A DNA stretch of 64,000 nt, from NCBI GenBank assembly GCA_004352715.1, contig SCFE01000112.1, forward strand, positions 406,080-470,079, read 5' to 3'. The stretch is from Hofstenia miamia (taxonomy: Eukaryota; Xenacoelomorpha; Acoela). Below, in pieces: positions 22,968 to 34,800 of the stretch. How positions within the stretch are numbered: the stretch's first letter is position 1; every line of letters begins with the position of its first letter. The notes under the pieces were generated by a model. That model did no database searches. It had not been told where the DNA came from and saw only the letters and a list, made by a program, of their open reading frames with translations. The position numbers were made by a program, and so were the translations under genes.

Positions 22968-24538
22968 GTTGAACTTTTGTCATTATATATTTATATTCCT
23001 TAAGGTGTGTTCCCACTATCGACTTTTATCATCTGTCAAGAAATCGGTGATAAAAGTCGATAGTGTGAACACTCTATCTGCTTTTTTATCGGCTGATAAA
23101 AGTCGATAGTCTGAACGCTCCATCCGATTTTTTGGCAAAACAGCCAGAATACTGTCATCTGATAATTTATCAGCTGATAAAAGTCGATAGTCTGAACGGT
23201 ACTAAAACTAGTCGAATAGCTACTTGAAACTAATTTCTTACTTCTCAAGTAGGGAACAGACTTCCAAAACGTAAATTATTGTCGTTGAAATATTTCAACT
23301 TCAAAATATGTAAACATTGTTTACATTCCAAGACAAACCAATCCATAAACAGATGTTGTTGTTTTTCTTACTGTCAATCAAAAGATGATAATTTATCATC
23401 TGATAAAAAATCGATAGTCTGAACGCTCTTCCAACTCCGCATTTTCTGATAAAAAATCGGATGATAAAAATCGCCAATGTGAACGAAAATAATTGCATTT
23501 TCGATTAAAATCTGCTGATAAAAGTCGATAGTGGGAACACACCTTTAAGATATTCCAACTTATGTTAAGCAAATGAGATCAAAAAATTCTTGTATAAAGA
23601 TTAGATTCTTAATATACGTAATTCACTTAATCTTTTTCCAAAGGTCGAACATTGAAATGATATAGAAAAGATCATGTAGGCATACAGTTGAAAACTTAAA
23701 ATATTTTCATGCAGAAATATTACTTCGTGTTGTTATTTAGAGAATTACTCTCGATGAAGACACGGAACAGAATTTTTTGGTGGTTCGTGATACACATTCA
23801 GTTAGATCAATGAAAACTCCCATGTCCCTCTCACACATAAACAGGAACAAAAGAAAAAAGCAAAAAAGCTTAAAAGATGAAATGAAAAAAGTCACTGACA
23901 ATGCCATTGTTCCTACTTCCAAAATCATGAAAATTCGTGAAAATACAAAACGACCGATGTTTTTATCAATAGAGCAGAAGAAAAGAATCAATGATGAGAG
24001 TTATCAAAAACTTATTATAGAATACAAAGTGTTACGATCAAAAGAGAAGGAAGCTATCAAGAAACCCGACGCTCGTAAGTTCAAAGACTTGAAATCTCTC
24101 AAGGACTCCTCGGATGAAATTCATCGACGAATCCAATTAAGTCAGGTTACACAGAGAATCATTGCAGAACAAATTCGGAAACGTAATGTTCGGAAGCCAT
24201 CACATTTTCAGTCGTTAAGGGAAGACATCGAAAAGGAGTTGATGCAGCAAAAAGAACAAGCACTGGAAAAATTTTATAAAGCACTAAGTCGAGTTGTTCA
24301 AGTTTATAAGAAAAGGACTTTCTCAGAACGGCGCAGAAATAGTCTCTCGCGACAACGCTTTCACGGTCTACATGATGTCTGCGAATTCTTAGGAGTGACG
24401 AAACAATCAAATGATCATTTTAAGAATCTGAAAAATTGGGAAAATATTAAAGAATGCCGCTACATTCGTGGGCACGAGCCAGAATCTGAGACTTTACCCG
24501 AAAACAAAGATGTGACTTCGTGGGTATTTGAAAGATAG
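22851..24538 (+). CDS. Probable two-exon gene, basic coiled-coil protein, unrecognised
   Basis: Exon 1 (22,851-22,967) gives 39 residues, MESQPAEKPLPQTTNVTR.., with an in-frame TGA directly before the ATG and the junction CAG|GTTGAA. Exon 2 (23,741-24,538) follows acceptor TTATTTAG and gives 265 residues and a stop; an in-frame TAG just before it means it must be spliced. Both junctions are phase 0, giving 304 aa. The protein is rich in Lys, Arg and Glu, with a likely coiled coil around residues 190-215 (REDIEKELMQQKEQALEKF) and basic clusters. No signal peptide, membrane segment or named domain is visible. AATAAA follows the stop by about 113 bp. The intron holds a 549-bp MITE. The donor is non-optimal, so exon 1 is less certain than exon 2. 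A cytoskeletal or ciliary role would only be a guess from composition. Confidence 0.65.
23000..23548. mobile_element. TTAA-type MITE inside an intron
   Basis: Ends read TTAAGGTGTGTTCCCACT on the left and, inward from the right, TTAAAGGTGTGTTCCCAC; the match continues through CGACTTTTATCA. The word GATAAAAGTCGATAG plus T(C/G)TGAACG recurs about six times inside. TTAA borders both ends; TATATTCC/GATATTCC beyond them could instead be an 8-bp duplication with one mismatch, so the superfamily is open. Confidence 0.85.
23741..24538 (+). CDS. Exon 2 (terminal) of the unrecognised gene
   Basis: 265 codons plus TAG. Begins RITLDEDTEQNFLVVRD and ends in an acidic tail before TSWVFER. Codon use is smooth with no internal repeat. 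This is one of the longest clean frames in the window. Confidence 0.75.
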   Translation, partial: RITLDEDTEQNFLVVRDTHSVRSMKTPMSLSHINRNKRKKQKSLKDEMKKVTDNAIVPTSKIMKIRENTKRPMFLSIEQKKRINDESYQKLIIEYKVLRSKEKEAIKKPDARKFKDLKSLKDSSDEIHRRIQLSQVTQRIIAEQIRKRNVRKPSHFQSLREDIEKELMQQKEQALEKFYKALSRVVQVYKKRTFSERRRNSLSRQRFHGLHDVCEFLGVTKQSNDHFKNLKNWENIKECRYIRGHEPESETLPENKDVTSWVFER

Positions 24539-24650
24539 GTTTGCAGTATTTTTAAAGCAATGCAATTAAATGAGAAACGCCATGGAGGACGCTTTGTTGG
24601 AGGGCATTTATCATCTGTTGAGTTTTATTGTAGGGCCTCGAAATTTCTAT

Positions 24651-24656
24651 AATAAA
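24651..24656 (+). promoter_or_regulatory. Polyadenylation signal AATAAA
   Basis: Canonical hexamer about 113 bp after the stop of the plus-strand gene ending at 24,538. Confidence 0.6.
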
Positions 24657-24710
24657 TGTATATCTTTTGTTTTGAATGGAAGAGTATTCTGCCCGAAAAA
24701 ATATTCAACA

Positions 24711-24715
<5 letters not shown>

Positions 24716-24758
<43 letters not shown>
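24716..24758. repeat. (TA)n microsatellite
   Basis: About twenty TA units. Confidence 0.95.
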
Positions 24759-24759
<1 letters not shown>

Positions 24760-25490
24760 TACACCAAAATTTTGAATGTTGAAACTGGAACATTTTCTTA
24801 AAATGAATTTTTTTACTATGTTTAGAAGAGTTTATATTTTGCCCTTCTCTAAGAAGCTTTTAAAATTTTACTCATAATGCAAAATAAACGCGATCAACTG
24901 GGTGAAGATTTTCAAAATTTGCAATAAACTATAAATTTTTCAATATTCAGAAATTGAACTGTCAGCATTGAATAACAGGAGTGTATTATATGGATCTTAG
25001 AAAAGGGTGTTTTGAGTAATTCTACAGCAAGTAGGATAAGAGAAGATACAGACCTAACTACTATAACTAATGTTTTCATATTTGTAGCTCAATTTAAACG
25101 ACTAGTATCTTTTGTGGTTTAGTGATTTCAACCTCTTTCTAATACATTGCTTTGTATTGTAGTATGGACAATCAGATAGCATTGTATCAAGAAAAAAGGC
25201 TTTGGGAATATACAAATAGTCAATTCTTTACAAGAAATAAAGTAGACTGAAAATCAAGAAATGCGTATTTGAAAAGTGGTTGTTTTTAGATTCAAGACAA
25301 GTAACGCTAAAGAGTATGTTATGTGGAAATTATTGTCCTTGCCAAATGTGATCGGACACGCAAAACTGAACCGTCAATCGAAACCGAATATTTCTTTTAT
25401 AGTTTTTGTATGAGTTTTTTTTAACCATTGTCAGATTGGTCAATTCAAGGCTATTCCGACGCTATCTTTGGATTTTATCAGTTGACAATA
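24759..25490. other. AT-rich stretch, nothing recognised
   Basis: No exon or transposon end was seen. Confidence 0.4.
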
Positions 25491-25829
25491 ATGGACGAGA
25501 TACCGTTTGTCAAACATGAGCTCTCCCCTGCTGAAAAAATTCTAATTGTGCGAGTCCATCAGTATTTCATTAAAGAAAAGCATGAAGGAAGGGCAGGATC
25601 TCAAAAACCAGTACGGAAGCGTGTAGCTGAAGCGCTAGGCTTCTCAACAAATACTGTTGCTAGGACTATTGCTCAGTGGAACAAGAATAAGGGTCCATCA
25701 TTTTCAGATGAACTGGTCGTCAGAGGGAAACCCCCTGTATGCTACTCTGCTACTCTAACTACTTTTCTACGCCAATTTCAAAGTACTTTAAAGGCATTAT
25801 TCGAAACATTCAATGCTTATCGCTTCTAA
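25491..25829 (+). pseudogene. Truncated transposase-like protein, HTH part only
   Basis: ATG 25,491 opens 112 codons. LSPAEKILIVRVHQYF is followed by VRKRVAEALGFSTNTVAR, a helix-turn-helix like the N-terminal DNA-binding part of DDE-type transposase-related proteins common in invertebrates. After RGKPP the reading degenerates and stops, where relatives continue into a DDE endonuclease domain. None of the catalytic blocks is found in the next kilobase. It is best read as a broken transposon gene; a spliced host gene is possible, since an AATAAA lies near 25,994. Confidence 0.55.
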
Positions 25830-26455
25830 ATTAAATGTAGTTTCTAAAATATATGGATGGTTCAGCAAATTCGAAATTTTGTACTTTTGACAACTGTTTA
25901 ACCGGTGTCAGATCCCAAATGGCGAGGACAATAGTTGAGGAAATTAAATCAGCATGGATTAAGCAAGATATCCCAGCACAATCTTGATATTCAATAAAGT
26001 TAAGTGTCTGGAGTGCAATATGATTTCAGTGTTTATATTTTGATCAATAAAGAGTAACTGGAATTCTAATGAAAACAAACATCATTGCATTATATTACGG
26101 AAACTCAGGGCTGTACTCCTAAACAATTAATTAGTTTCTTAGCAAATATAATCCTACATCCCATACCATAAGAGAATTTTAAAAATTAGGCTGGAAACAT
26201 TGCTCGACTGTTGTACAATAATAATATTCAATAAGTCTCGTACGTGATGTTCGAAAATAAATTTTGAAATTTTCTTTGTGAACATGAAAATTCTTAAGAA
26301 AATTCAAAATTGTTAAGCAAATGTGAAGAATATTAACACAAAAAATGCAAATTTCTGAGAAAAAATGTAATTTTAGCGCATCATTCAGAACAACAATTTA
26401 ATATTCCAATTCTAAATAGTTTTTGTTTAGATATTATATATATATATATATATAA

Positions 26456-26709
26456 ATATCTCCCGCTAAGTGTTTTTGAAAACCTCATCTTAACCGCGTT
26501 TCCAAACATAAATCTTTGAAATTTCGCAGGGTAGTGTCTCTTTAATTTACCTACTCCCATGGTAAATATAGTTAAGTTCGAGTGAATACTGCGGGAGCAA
26601 TGGCCAAAAAATAGGGTTTTTGGGGAAAAAGTGCGATTCCCGCTAAATGCCTTAGAAATTTCGGACCGTTTCCCGCCAAATGCATTTTCCACAGCAAAAC
26701 ACGGGAAAT
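26456..26709. mobile_element. Probable MITE rich in CCCGC(T/C)AA
   Basis: Ends resemble AATATCTCCCGC and, inward from the right, ATATTTCCCGTG. CCCGCTAA/CCCGCCAA occurs three times inside. It is flanked by (TA)n on both sides, so duplications cannot be read. Confidence 0.45.
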
Positions 26710-26824
26710 ATATATATATATATATATNNNNNNNNNNNNNNNNNNNNNNNNNNNNNNNNNNNNNNNNNNNNNNNNNNNNNNNNNNNNNNNNNNNNNNNNN
26801 NNNNNNNNNNNNNNNNNNNNNNNN

Positions 26825-26859
<35 letters not shown>

Positions 26860-26880
26860 ACATATATATGTATACATGTA
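26710..26880. repeat. (TA)n array with assembly gap 26728-26824
   Basis: TA units run into N and resume with imperfect GTATACA variants. Confidence 0.9.
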
Positions 26881-26883
26881 TAT

Positions 26884-27430
26884 ATCTTATCTGAATGTTG
26901 TTTACCATCAAATAGAGTGACCATATTTTTCAAAAAAAGTCGTTGTTCATCTCCTTTGGACATACTTTTCCTGCACAATGCTGTAATATCCACGCTTGTG
27001 GAAAAGTCTGAAATATTTTGTTTTCTGCAGGTTTACCTGCAGTGTTGCTTCACGTTTTGTATTATAGATTTTTACATTCAATTTTAAGTCATTATTGAAA
27101 TTGTTGCTTAGCTTTTCTTACTTTAATGGACCTGAACTTACACTAATTTTGAGTAAACTTCTCACACCCAGCTTTAGGTGGTCTACAGCCTCCACTACTA
27201 TCTTGCATAATCTACACTATATCAATTACTTCTGCTTTTTTTCATGCTTTTTCAACCAGTTTGTTCTGGTTTTATGTTTCTAGCTTTAGCTCTGCCTTTC
27301 TTAGCCTCTTGCTGCTTTCTTCTCTGTCGCAACTTTCTATGTTCCTCCTTCTGACCATGTTTTGTTTGTGGTGTGCTTCTTTCTCTCACTCTGACCTCTC
27401 AGCTCTCAACTGACCTCCAGTAATAATACA
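26884..27430 (-). pseudogene. Decayed coding remnant, identity unknown
   Basis: Minus-strand translation gives a purine-rich basic stretch near 27,275-27,420 (KHGQKEEHRKLRQRRKQQ) and, near 26,890-27,020, SVDITALCRKSMSKGDEQR. The two are in separate frames with several stops between them. They look like remains of one protein, possibly from a retroelement, but I recognise no domain. Confidence 0.3.
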
Positions 27431-28750
27431 CTGTGTTGCCTATGCACATAATCTTTCAAATTATGCTTCTACACCTTCAACAATTATTAGCACTTTACAC
27501 TTTACTTCCCTGCTGCCTTGACATGTAAAGTAACGTGCTACACATTTCCATTTAAGTGGATGCTCTTTCTACTGCTAGTAACTTTTTGATTCCAAAAGGA
27601 CTGATAAATCATATTTATTAGTCTATTCCTGTAAATCTAAATAATTATCTGTATATGAATTTAAACGTGGTCACTAAAATAGCAAAAATAATATTTTTTC
27701 CAATAATTGTAAGAACGTACCAAAAGGCATTCATTTAAACACCAATGCGCATCAAACAGTAAAATAATTCAAAATTTTGCTAACATTGTGGAGTATGTGT
27801 AGATGGTTATATGAATAGTAAACATAGTCAAATATTCAGGTGGTAACATTTGGTGCTTAGCTTGGCAATTACTGATTCCTGTTTAATAATTTTAAACAAT
27901 GTCAAACTAGCAGTATAAATGTACTATCTAAAAGTCAAACGTGTGACAAATTGTTAAAACCTTTTCATGTTTTGCTAAAAGTTATTCATTGAAGCTAAAA
28001 TTCTTCTATTGTGAGACCAAAAGTTTGCTATTTCATCTCGAGAACGTTGTCAAAATCAATCAGGGTTTTGATGAATTTTGAAAAATTTGCTGTTAGTAAA
28101 TGTATTTATTTTCATAATTATGCTTGCCCAACACACAGATGTTGAAAATAAAATTATACCAATCTAGTTGCATCAACCATTTTCCATATATTAATAGCAT
28201 TACTTTTATGTAACAGACCGCTTTATCCACATTTCTGAACTATTTTATCCAAATTTGTTAGGAAATATTGAAGGCCTTTGATATGGGCATATCCATGGGT
28301 TTGTCCGAGTTCATGTAATGTTAATATTTTTTCAATGAGAAATCGTTTTTTTAAATATTCGAATTCAACTAAAGACGAAAGAGAAGAGACAATTCTTTAT
28401 CTTGTAGTATTTTCCGATTTTAAAATATTAATTAATTTGTGAGTTATAAGTGTCTAAAGATTTTTTGCGGCAAAATCAGCAATTTTAAAAAAATTTCCGG
28501 TAGAATTAGATTTTTTTGGAAAAAACTTTTAAACCGATCTGTGAGAAAATGCTTAGTGCTAGATTTCTAAAAAATCTTTGCTACGTGATTTCACCGCCAA
28601 TAAGCTGAGGAATTCATGGAACCAATACCCAAATTTCGACGAAATCGGTTATGTATTTTACGTGTTAAATCGCTCAAAATATCACGATTCCATTGCATTC
28701 AATGCGATATAAATAAGGAAATTCGTTATAAAGTATTAAAATATAATCGT
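27431..28750. other. AT-rich stretch, nothing recognised
   Basis: No supported feature on either strand. Confidence 0.4.
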
Positions 28751-28940
28751 CTAAGTCAAAGACCTATCTAAGTCAAAGACCTATCTAAGTAAAGACCTAT
28801 CTAAGTCAAAGACCTATCTAAGTCAAAGACCTATCTAAGTAAAGACCTATCTAAGTCAAGGACCTATCTAAGTAAAGACCTATCTAAGTCAAAGACCTAT
28901 CTAAGTAAAGACCTATCTAAGTCAAAGACCTATCTAAGTA
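28751..28940. repeat. 17-bp minisatellite, 11 units
   Basis: Tandem CTAAGTCAAAGACCTAT units. Some lack one C and are 16 bp (CTAAGTAAAGACCTAT). The order of 17- and 16-bp forms is 17,17,16,17,17,16,17,16,17,16,17. Confidence 0.97.
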
Positions 28941-29238
28941 ACCTTAGAAACGAATACATACGGGAAAATTCGTCCTTTATAATCGTGTATTTCGAAGTAT
29001 ATGTAAAATGATTTTTTCGCATTAAATCTTTACATATGCATTACATCGACAATAAGACAGTTTACTATTCAATTAAGACAAGTATTTGAATTTAAATGAG
29101 AACACTAAAATTTTTAAAGTATAATTAGCATTAAAATGATGTAATTTAAGTGAAACTTGACATTTTTTGTGCATTTTAAATATATGCCTAATCATTGAAT
29201 CCGTTTTTGAATGTTTTACAACACATTTGTACATTTCT

Positions 29239-29266
29239 TTATATATATATATATATATATATATAT
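29239..29266. repeat. (TA)n microsatellite
   Basis: About fourteen TA units. Confidence 0.9.
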
Positions 29267-29704
29267 TTTTTTGATATAGTAGGAAGTGGTAACGTCGGAT
29301 AATTAAGTTATTTTGACTTTTCGATTTCAAATACATATGATTATGAGCAAAAAGCAGTAAATACATCGTTCTTTGATATATCTAATCTAATAATATGTTT
29401 AGCAGAAACTGCGTGGGACTTATTTATTATTGCTAACGTGGTATAAAAACTAAATACGAGGTTTTCACATAATTCAGCAGTCAAATAATTTTGAATTACA
29501 AATCAGCGAGCAACACGAAGATTTGTAAATGAGACGATATCCAATCATTTGTATTTAATTTACTTAAGCAGAATATTCTATGCAAATATACAGGGTGTAA
29601 CAAAAGTAACCAGACGCTTGCAAAATGAAAGCAAGAACTGTAGTTACGTAGCTAAACATCAATGGATGGAAATTTAACTGTGATGGTTCGCCTTGCTGCA
29701 ACAG

Positions 29705-30978
29705 CGATGTTAGATAAGATAAGATAAGACAATCTTTATTAAGAGAAGGTAAAGCAATTAATACAAACTGATGGCTTCTCAAAATAGCGTCATTAAAAAA
29801 AAATAAAACAAAATCATACTATTTACAAACCTATACATTGCTAAGAAGGCTAAGAATAAGTCTGCATTCTAGTAATTGTGTAATTGCTATTATAGAATTT
29901 GTACCCTGTCCAAGATCTTCCTGAGATGAATTTTTGCTTAAGAATAAATCTTTTCACACTATTTCGGAATTCTTTCAGTTTTGTAATATGCTTAATTTCG
30001 TTAGGTAGATTATTCATTGCCTTGTGGCTACGTTTAAAAATGAATTTTCTTTGACTTTACGTCTGAACCTAGTGACAACATATTTCTTAGACCGTCTATT
30101 GAAAGTTTTCNNNNNNNNNNNNNNNNNNNNNNNNNNNNNNNNNNNNNNNNNNNNNNNNNNNNNNNNNNNNNNNNNNNNNNNNNNNNNNNNNNNNNNNNNN
30201 NNNNNNNNNNNNNNNNNNNNNNNNNNNNNNNNNNNNNNNNNNNNNNNNNNNNNNNNNNNNNNNNNNNNNNNNNNNNNNNNNNTTTGACTTTACGTCTGAA
30301 CCTAGTGACAACGTATTTCTTAGACCGTCTATTGAAAGTTTTCTTGAATTCAGGGAGATCTATCTTATCATAAGGCGGAATTTCGTTAGCAGCTTTGAAA
30401 AATAATGTAGCAATATTGATTTGTATTAATTGTTGAGGAGAAGGACACGTTTCCAAAATATATATTTTGGTGTTACTAGAATTTCTTTTGCAAACATTTA
30501 AAGCCCATTTATATTGCAGCTGAAGTTTATTTATCAATGATGTGCTCAACTTTGAAAATAGTACACTCCCGTAAGTTAGGTGGCTCATAACAAATGCGTG
30601 GAATAGCTGAATTATTGCATGAGGAAGTAATAGGTCAGCAACCTGAGAAATAGTTCTTATGCCAGCAGCAATTTTTTTCTGTGTAGATTTAATGTGCTCG
30701 GAAAAAGAAAGTGTTGAGTCAATTATTATTCCTAAATATTTGAAAGTATCACTTGTAGAAATAATTACATTTTTTATAGTCAAATTTTTATTTGTATGCA
30801 AGTTAGTGTTGAAAAAGGGGTTCATTATACAAGATTGCGTTTTCTGACTGGCAGTTGGATTCCACTTTTTTTATTGCAACATCTAATGACTTGTTAGCGG
30901 AAAATATACAGGTATCGTCTGCATATTGTATAAGATTGCAATTAGTATAAAAGTTCATATCATTGACATGTTATATGT
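29705..30978 (-). mobile_element. 5'-truncated non-LTR retrotransposon (LINE)
   Basis: The minus strand gives VNDMN then QYADDTCIF near 30,910-30,975, the reverse-transcriptase catalytic block. After a frameshift, 30,825-30,034 continues with FKYLGIIIDSTLSFSEHIK and further C-terminal sequence. The 3' end carries repeated TTATC units (plus-strand GATAAGATAAGATAAGA near 29,710), a terminal repeat type found in some LINEs instead of poly(A). The 5' end stops within the reverse transcriptase. It belongs somewhere in the Jockey/CR1-like group, clade not determined. Part of the tail is hidden by a gap. Confidence 0.85.
30050..30343. repeat. 61-bp direct repeat flanking gap 30111-30282
   Basis: Positions 30,050-30,110 and 30,283-30,343 are the same LINE segment with one difference (ACAACA/ACAACG). 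The gap lies exactly between the two copies. Confidence 0.9.
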
Positions 30979-31060
30979 TTAATCGATTTGGGGTTCAGAT
31001 TTTTGAAATCGTCATTCCTATTGATCGTTACTCAAGGATGATGATCAGAGACTGACTTGA

Positions 31061-31255
31061 GTGATAAAGGCTTACTTACTAAAGATAAAAGTTTATGGTA
31101 GAAACCCACACACTATGGACGACCTGAAGAATGCTATTACCGATGAAATTCGTGCTATAGCATTAGATTTGGTGAACAAGGTGTGCCGGTCTGTTCGTGA
31201 CTGGATTTGCAAATGTATTGAACATGATGGTAATCATTTTGAACATTCTCTATGA
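31061..31255 (+). pseudogene. C-terminus of a mariner-like transposase
   Basis: VYGRNPHTMDDLKNAITDE then RDWICKCIEHDGNHFEH matches the typical C-terminal helix and HxE ending of a Tc1/mariner transposase that lacks its N-terminus and catalytic core. It ends about 175 bp before the right inverted repeat at 31,428, the expected position. Confidence 0.8.
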
Positions 31256-31641
31256 ACACTTTCTTCTTTTATGATTAATCTTTTTGGACATTATAACCTC
31301 AGTAAGTTGTTTTAGATTCGCTACACTGTATATTTTACTATGAATGATTCGTTTTTTTATTCCTACTCTTATGAATAAAGTTAGATTTCTCGTAAAATGA
31401 AGCGTCTGGTTACTTTTGTTACACCCTGTATTTGGGCCGTTTCCGAATTTGGGTTTTTATCAGTGTCATCACGACAATTTCAGGTTATTGAAATAAATAT
31501 AAACATTCAATGTCTGAATATCCTTTAAAATTTAAAGCACCTAGAAAACAATGTAAAAAATTTGTACAAATTCTGAATGAAATGAAAGCAATGGAAACTA
31601 GTTATGCAATGAGTAAAAGCTATTTGCGGTCTAAAGGCCAA

Positions 31642-31878
31642 TTATCTCTGTTTTTCTACGAGCGACCTTCTGCGTTGGGGAAGCATAGCAATCAGACGAC
31701 GCCTGTTTTCCAACTGATGACCAAAGAGGTCCAAAGAAAGCAAAAATTTGTCCACGTAACTTGCTTCTTCTTCTTGTTCTGTTGTGAGACATTCTACAAG
31801 ATCTTCCATGGACTTCTTTTCTTTCTGCTCCTTTTGATAAAATTGTGCACATTGACGTTCGAAAAACCGTAGTCTCTC
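31642..31878 (-). CDS. TRPM terminal exon e (78 codons plus TAA)
   Basis: Acceptor ATATTTAG, 96-nt intron before it. Encodes ERLRFFERQCAQFYQKEQ then a charged helix (MEDLVECLTTEQEEE), comparable with the C-terminal coiled-coil segment of TRPM channels, though short. Stop TAA at 31,644-31,642. Confidence 0.88.
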   Translation of the reverse strand, partial: ERLRFFERQCAQFYQKEQKEKKSMEDLVECLTTEQEEEASYVDKFLLSLDLFGHQLENRRRLIAMLPQRRRSLVEKQR

Positions 31879-34800
31879 CTAAATATACGCAAAAGTATGA
31901 AACAAAGTAAAAATATATCAATGAATGTATCGACTTTCGAGATTTAATTAAGATTTATACAGTAAAAAGTATACCTTAGCAAAGTCTGATGATAAAATTA
32001 CATCTGTCTCTTCCTCTTCTTTTTTGCAACAGCCTATGATTATCCTAACAAGTGTTTCCAGTGAACTAAACGGGGCAGGAAGAACTGGACGGTCGGCGTA
32101 TTCATCACAAAGCAAGAACAACTCATTCTTCCATTCAATGGTCGAATTCTCCTGAACTACTGCATATATATCTCCAAAAATGGCAATAAGGAGATTCAAG
32201 ATCAAGACATTTCCAATAAGCAGGTAAATAGCCATCAACCAATTGTAAACACTCTGACTAACTGTAGATTCAGGCATGTCATTAGCATCAAGAGAGAGCT
32301 CTCCAAACATCTCCATTTCTGGATCAATGAGAACTGGTTTAAGATTATCGAGAAAGGAATTGGCTTTAATTTTCTCTCGTTTAAACCTCAGACATAAACT
32401 GAAAATACCGTATCCTATAACAAATACAGCAAGAACGGAAATGAAAACAAAAAACTCCTTACACATCTTTCTGATCATAATCCAAAGAGGGCCTAGACGG
32501 GAAACTACTTGGTACAATCGAATGATTCGAATCCAAAGAATTAATACTACCAAGGCAACGCACATATGCGCAGCAGATTTTTTATCCAGAAAATCTAAAA
32601 TGAACGACGCGTAAATCAATGAAAGATAGGTGAGATCTACCATATTCCACTCCGACTTTAGGTAATTGCCTAATTTCTTTGAAAAAGACATCTCTTCACC
32701 GTAGAATTGACGTATTTCCTCGATTGAATAGGAAAAGGCCAAGACAAAGATAACGGCCGACAGAAACCTGATCCAAACAGTGTCTTTGTTGACATTTATA
32801 GCATAATAGGAGTAAATAAAAAGAAAAATGAGATATGCGAAAGAATGAGTAATGAATTTAGTGATGGGCGCAGTATAGAATATTTTCGCCTTAGTGCAAA
32901 ACGATTTATGCTGAATATTACTGACATGAGTATCTTCAAACATTACAAACTCTGTATCAGGCACTTTTTCGATTTCTCTTACGTCCATGCCTGTAAACCC
33001 AGCATCTCTTTGTATGAAGATAGTTTCTTCTTCTATTACTTCATTTTGTTCTTCCTCTGGCTCTTCAGCCTTGCTGCTACCTTCAGACTCAATTTGAGGT
33101 TTTTGACCTAGAAGAGCCGATTTATCCTCCTCGATGATCTCAATGTTCTTCAAAGCGAACGGAAAAATTAAACCCCACATGACCGAAGTGAGGGAACATC
33201 GCATGTTACTTTTCCAGAGGTCTTCGACGGATGATTGCACACACTGAGACGATATAAAACGATCACTTTCAGCAAGAACGGCAATATCCAACCGGCTACG
33301 ACAAGTCCAAATCTCACTATTCTGATTAATTAATGTTTTAGCAAACATTTTTTCACGTTTAAAGCATTCATCAATGACACCAACAGCTAGATTTTGGAAA
33401 ACCTCAGCATTGCTCAGAAACACTGGCTCTAAAACATCTTCACCAGGCCATAACTTCCTCGCCATTGTCTTCCACATTTGACAACATATGAGTGCAACAG
33501 TTATGGGTTCATTACAAAACTCCCAAAACAACAAAGCCAACTCTTGACGATTGGTGAGTACACTCCAAAATGTAAGTTCAATGAAAGGATTCTCAAACGT
33601 ATCATTAAGATCAGAGATTCTTCCGATTTCTGTACATGGCGGTTGATCCATTTTAGCACCGTCGGTAGCAGTAAGCTTCACAATTACATTCGAAACATCT
33701 ATTAAGGAGTACCATTTCCGGTGCTTTGTAACTTGGGCCCCCTTTTCCATTCGTTTTTTTCGTTTTTTGGTAATTGCCTTTTGGTTGAGAAAGTACACTA
33801 AAACTTCACTGATTGTTGTTGAGTAGTTGTAGAGATTTTCTAAGGCATGGCCGGTGAGGAAGGTCTTCATATCAAAGCCCTGTTTTAGGAAGAACAAGAC
33901 AAAGTTGGCTTTATTATCAACTAAAGCCCTATGCATTAGAGCAGATAAACTGGCGAAATCAGGAGCATGTGCCTCCATTTCCTTCATTGCAACGTCTAAG
34001 TGATTCCATCTGATGGATAATTCCAAACCATCAGAACTTGAGTAAACCAAAAGAGATTGTAATATAGCAGCTGAAAGCGGGCTAGCATTTGACAATGTTC
34101 TCTGACTAGGCTTAAAGATTGTAATACCACCTGCGCATTCTAAACACATATTAAGATACGTAATTGCTTCATCTGTGTTATCAAAATGCATATCTTCTAG
34201 AATACCATCCATTATCTCTTTAGCAATTGTCAAACTTTTAGAACCTTTCACGGGTTTCGCAGCCTAAATACCCGTTATTTAAAAATGTAGGACTTAGAAA
34301 CTTAATGACATTTATAAAAGTGGAAATGATAATACTCCAATCAATATAGGGTTTGCATATAATAAAAGTATTTAAACACACTCTGACTACCTCAATATCA
34401 TGACTAGTTTTAATTTATGAAAAAATATAAAACAAATATTTGCTTTGACGATCTTGGAGGAGTTATACGAAATTCCATCTCCAATCTACCCCCTCCTCTA
34501 CAACTATTGTGTTGTGTTTCCATAGAATGTCACGAATAAACTCAAATTTACAAAAATCTCTCTTTGAGTATAAGCGTAAATGTAGTTGATCATATTAACA
34601 CTAGAAAGACCATTGCTCCTTGTGATTCTTTTTCATGCAGCATTTCAAAATAGAACATTATGTAAAAAATGAAAAAAAATATACATGCAAATTCAAATGG
34701 ATTATCAGTTTATTTGGTGGTGCATATACCTGTGTAGTTTTTAATGAATGCATACACAAGTAAACAAAATTCTAATTGGTGTCAATTTTGACACACTTGG

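Larger units (their letters stand above)
29591..31428 (+). mobile_element. Mariner/Tc1-like element interrupted by a LINE
   Basis: Perfect inverted ends of at least 28 bp begin CAGGGTGTAACAAAAGTAAC, each bordered by TA (29,589-29,590 and 31,429-31,430). The transposase is plus-strand but only its C-terminus remains. The middle is filled by a minus-strand LINE, so the element was already present when the LINE landed. Confidence 0.88.

Noticed and set aside
31510-31921. Frames on both strands over the TRPM last exon
   Set aside because: They are other-frame readings of the real terminal exon, whose splice acceptor and stop fit the channel.
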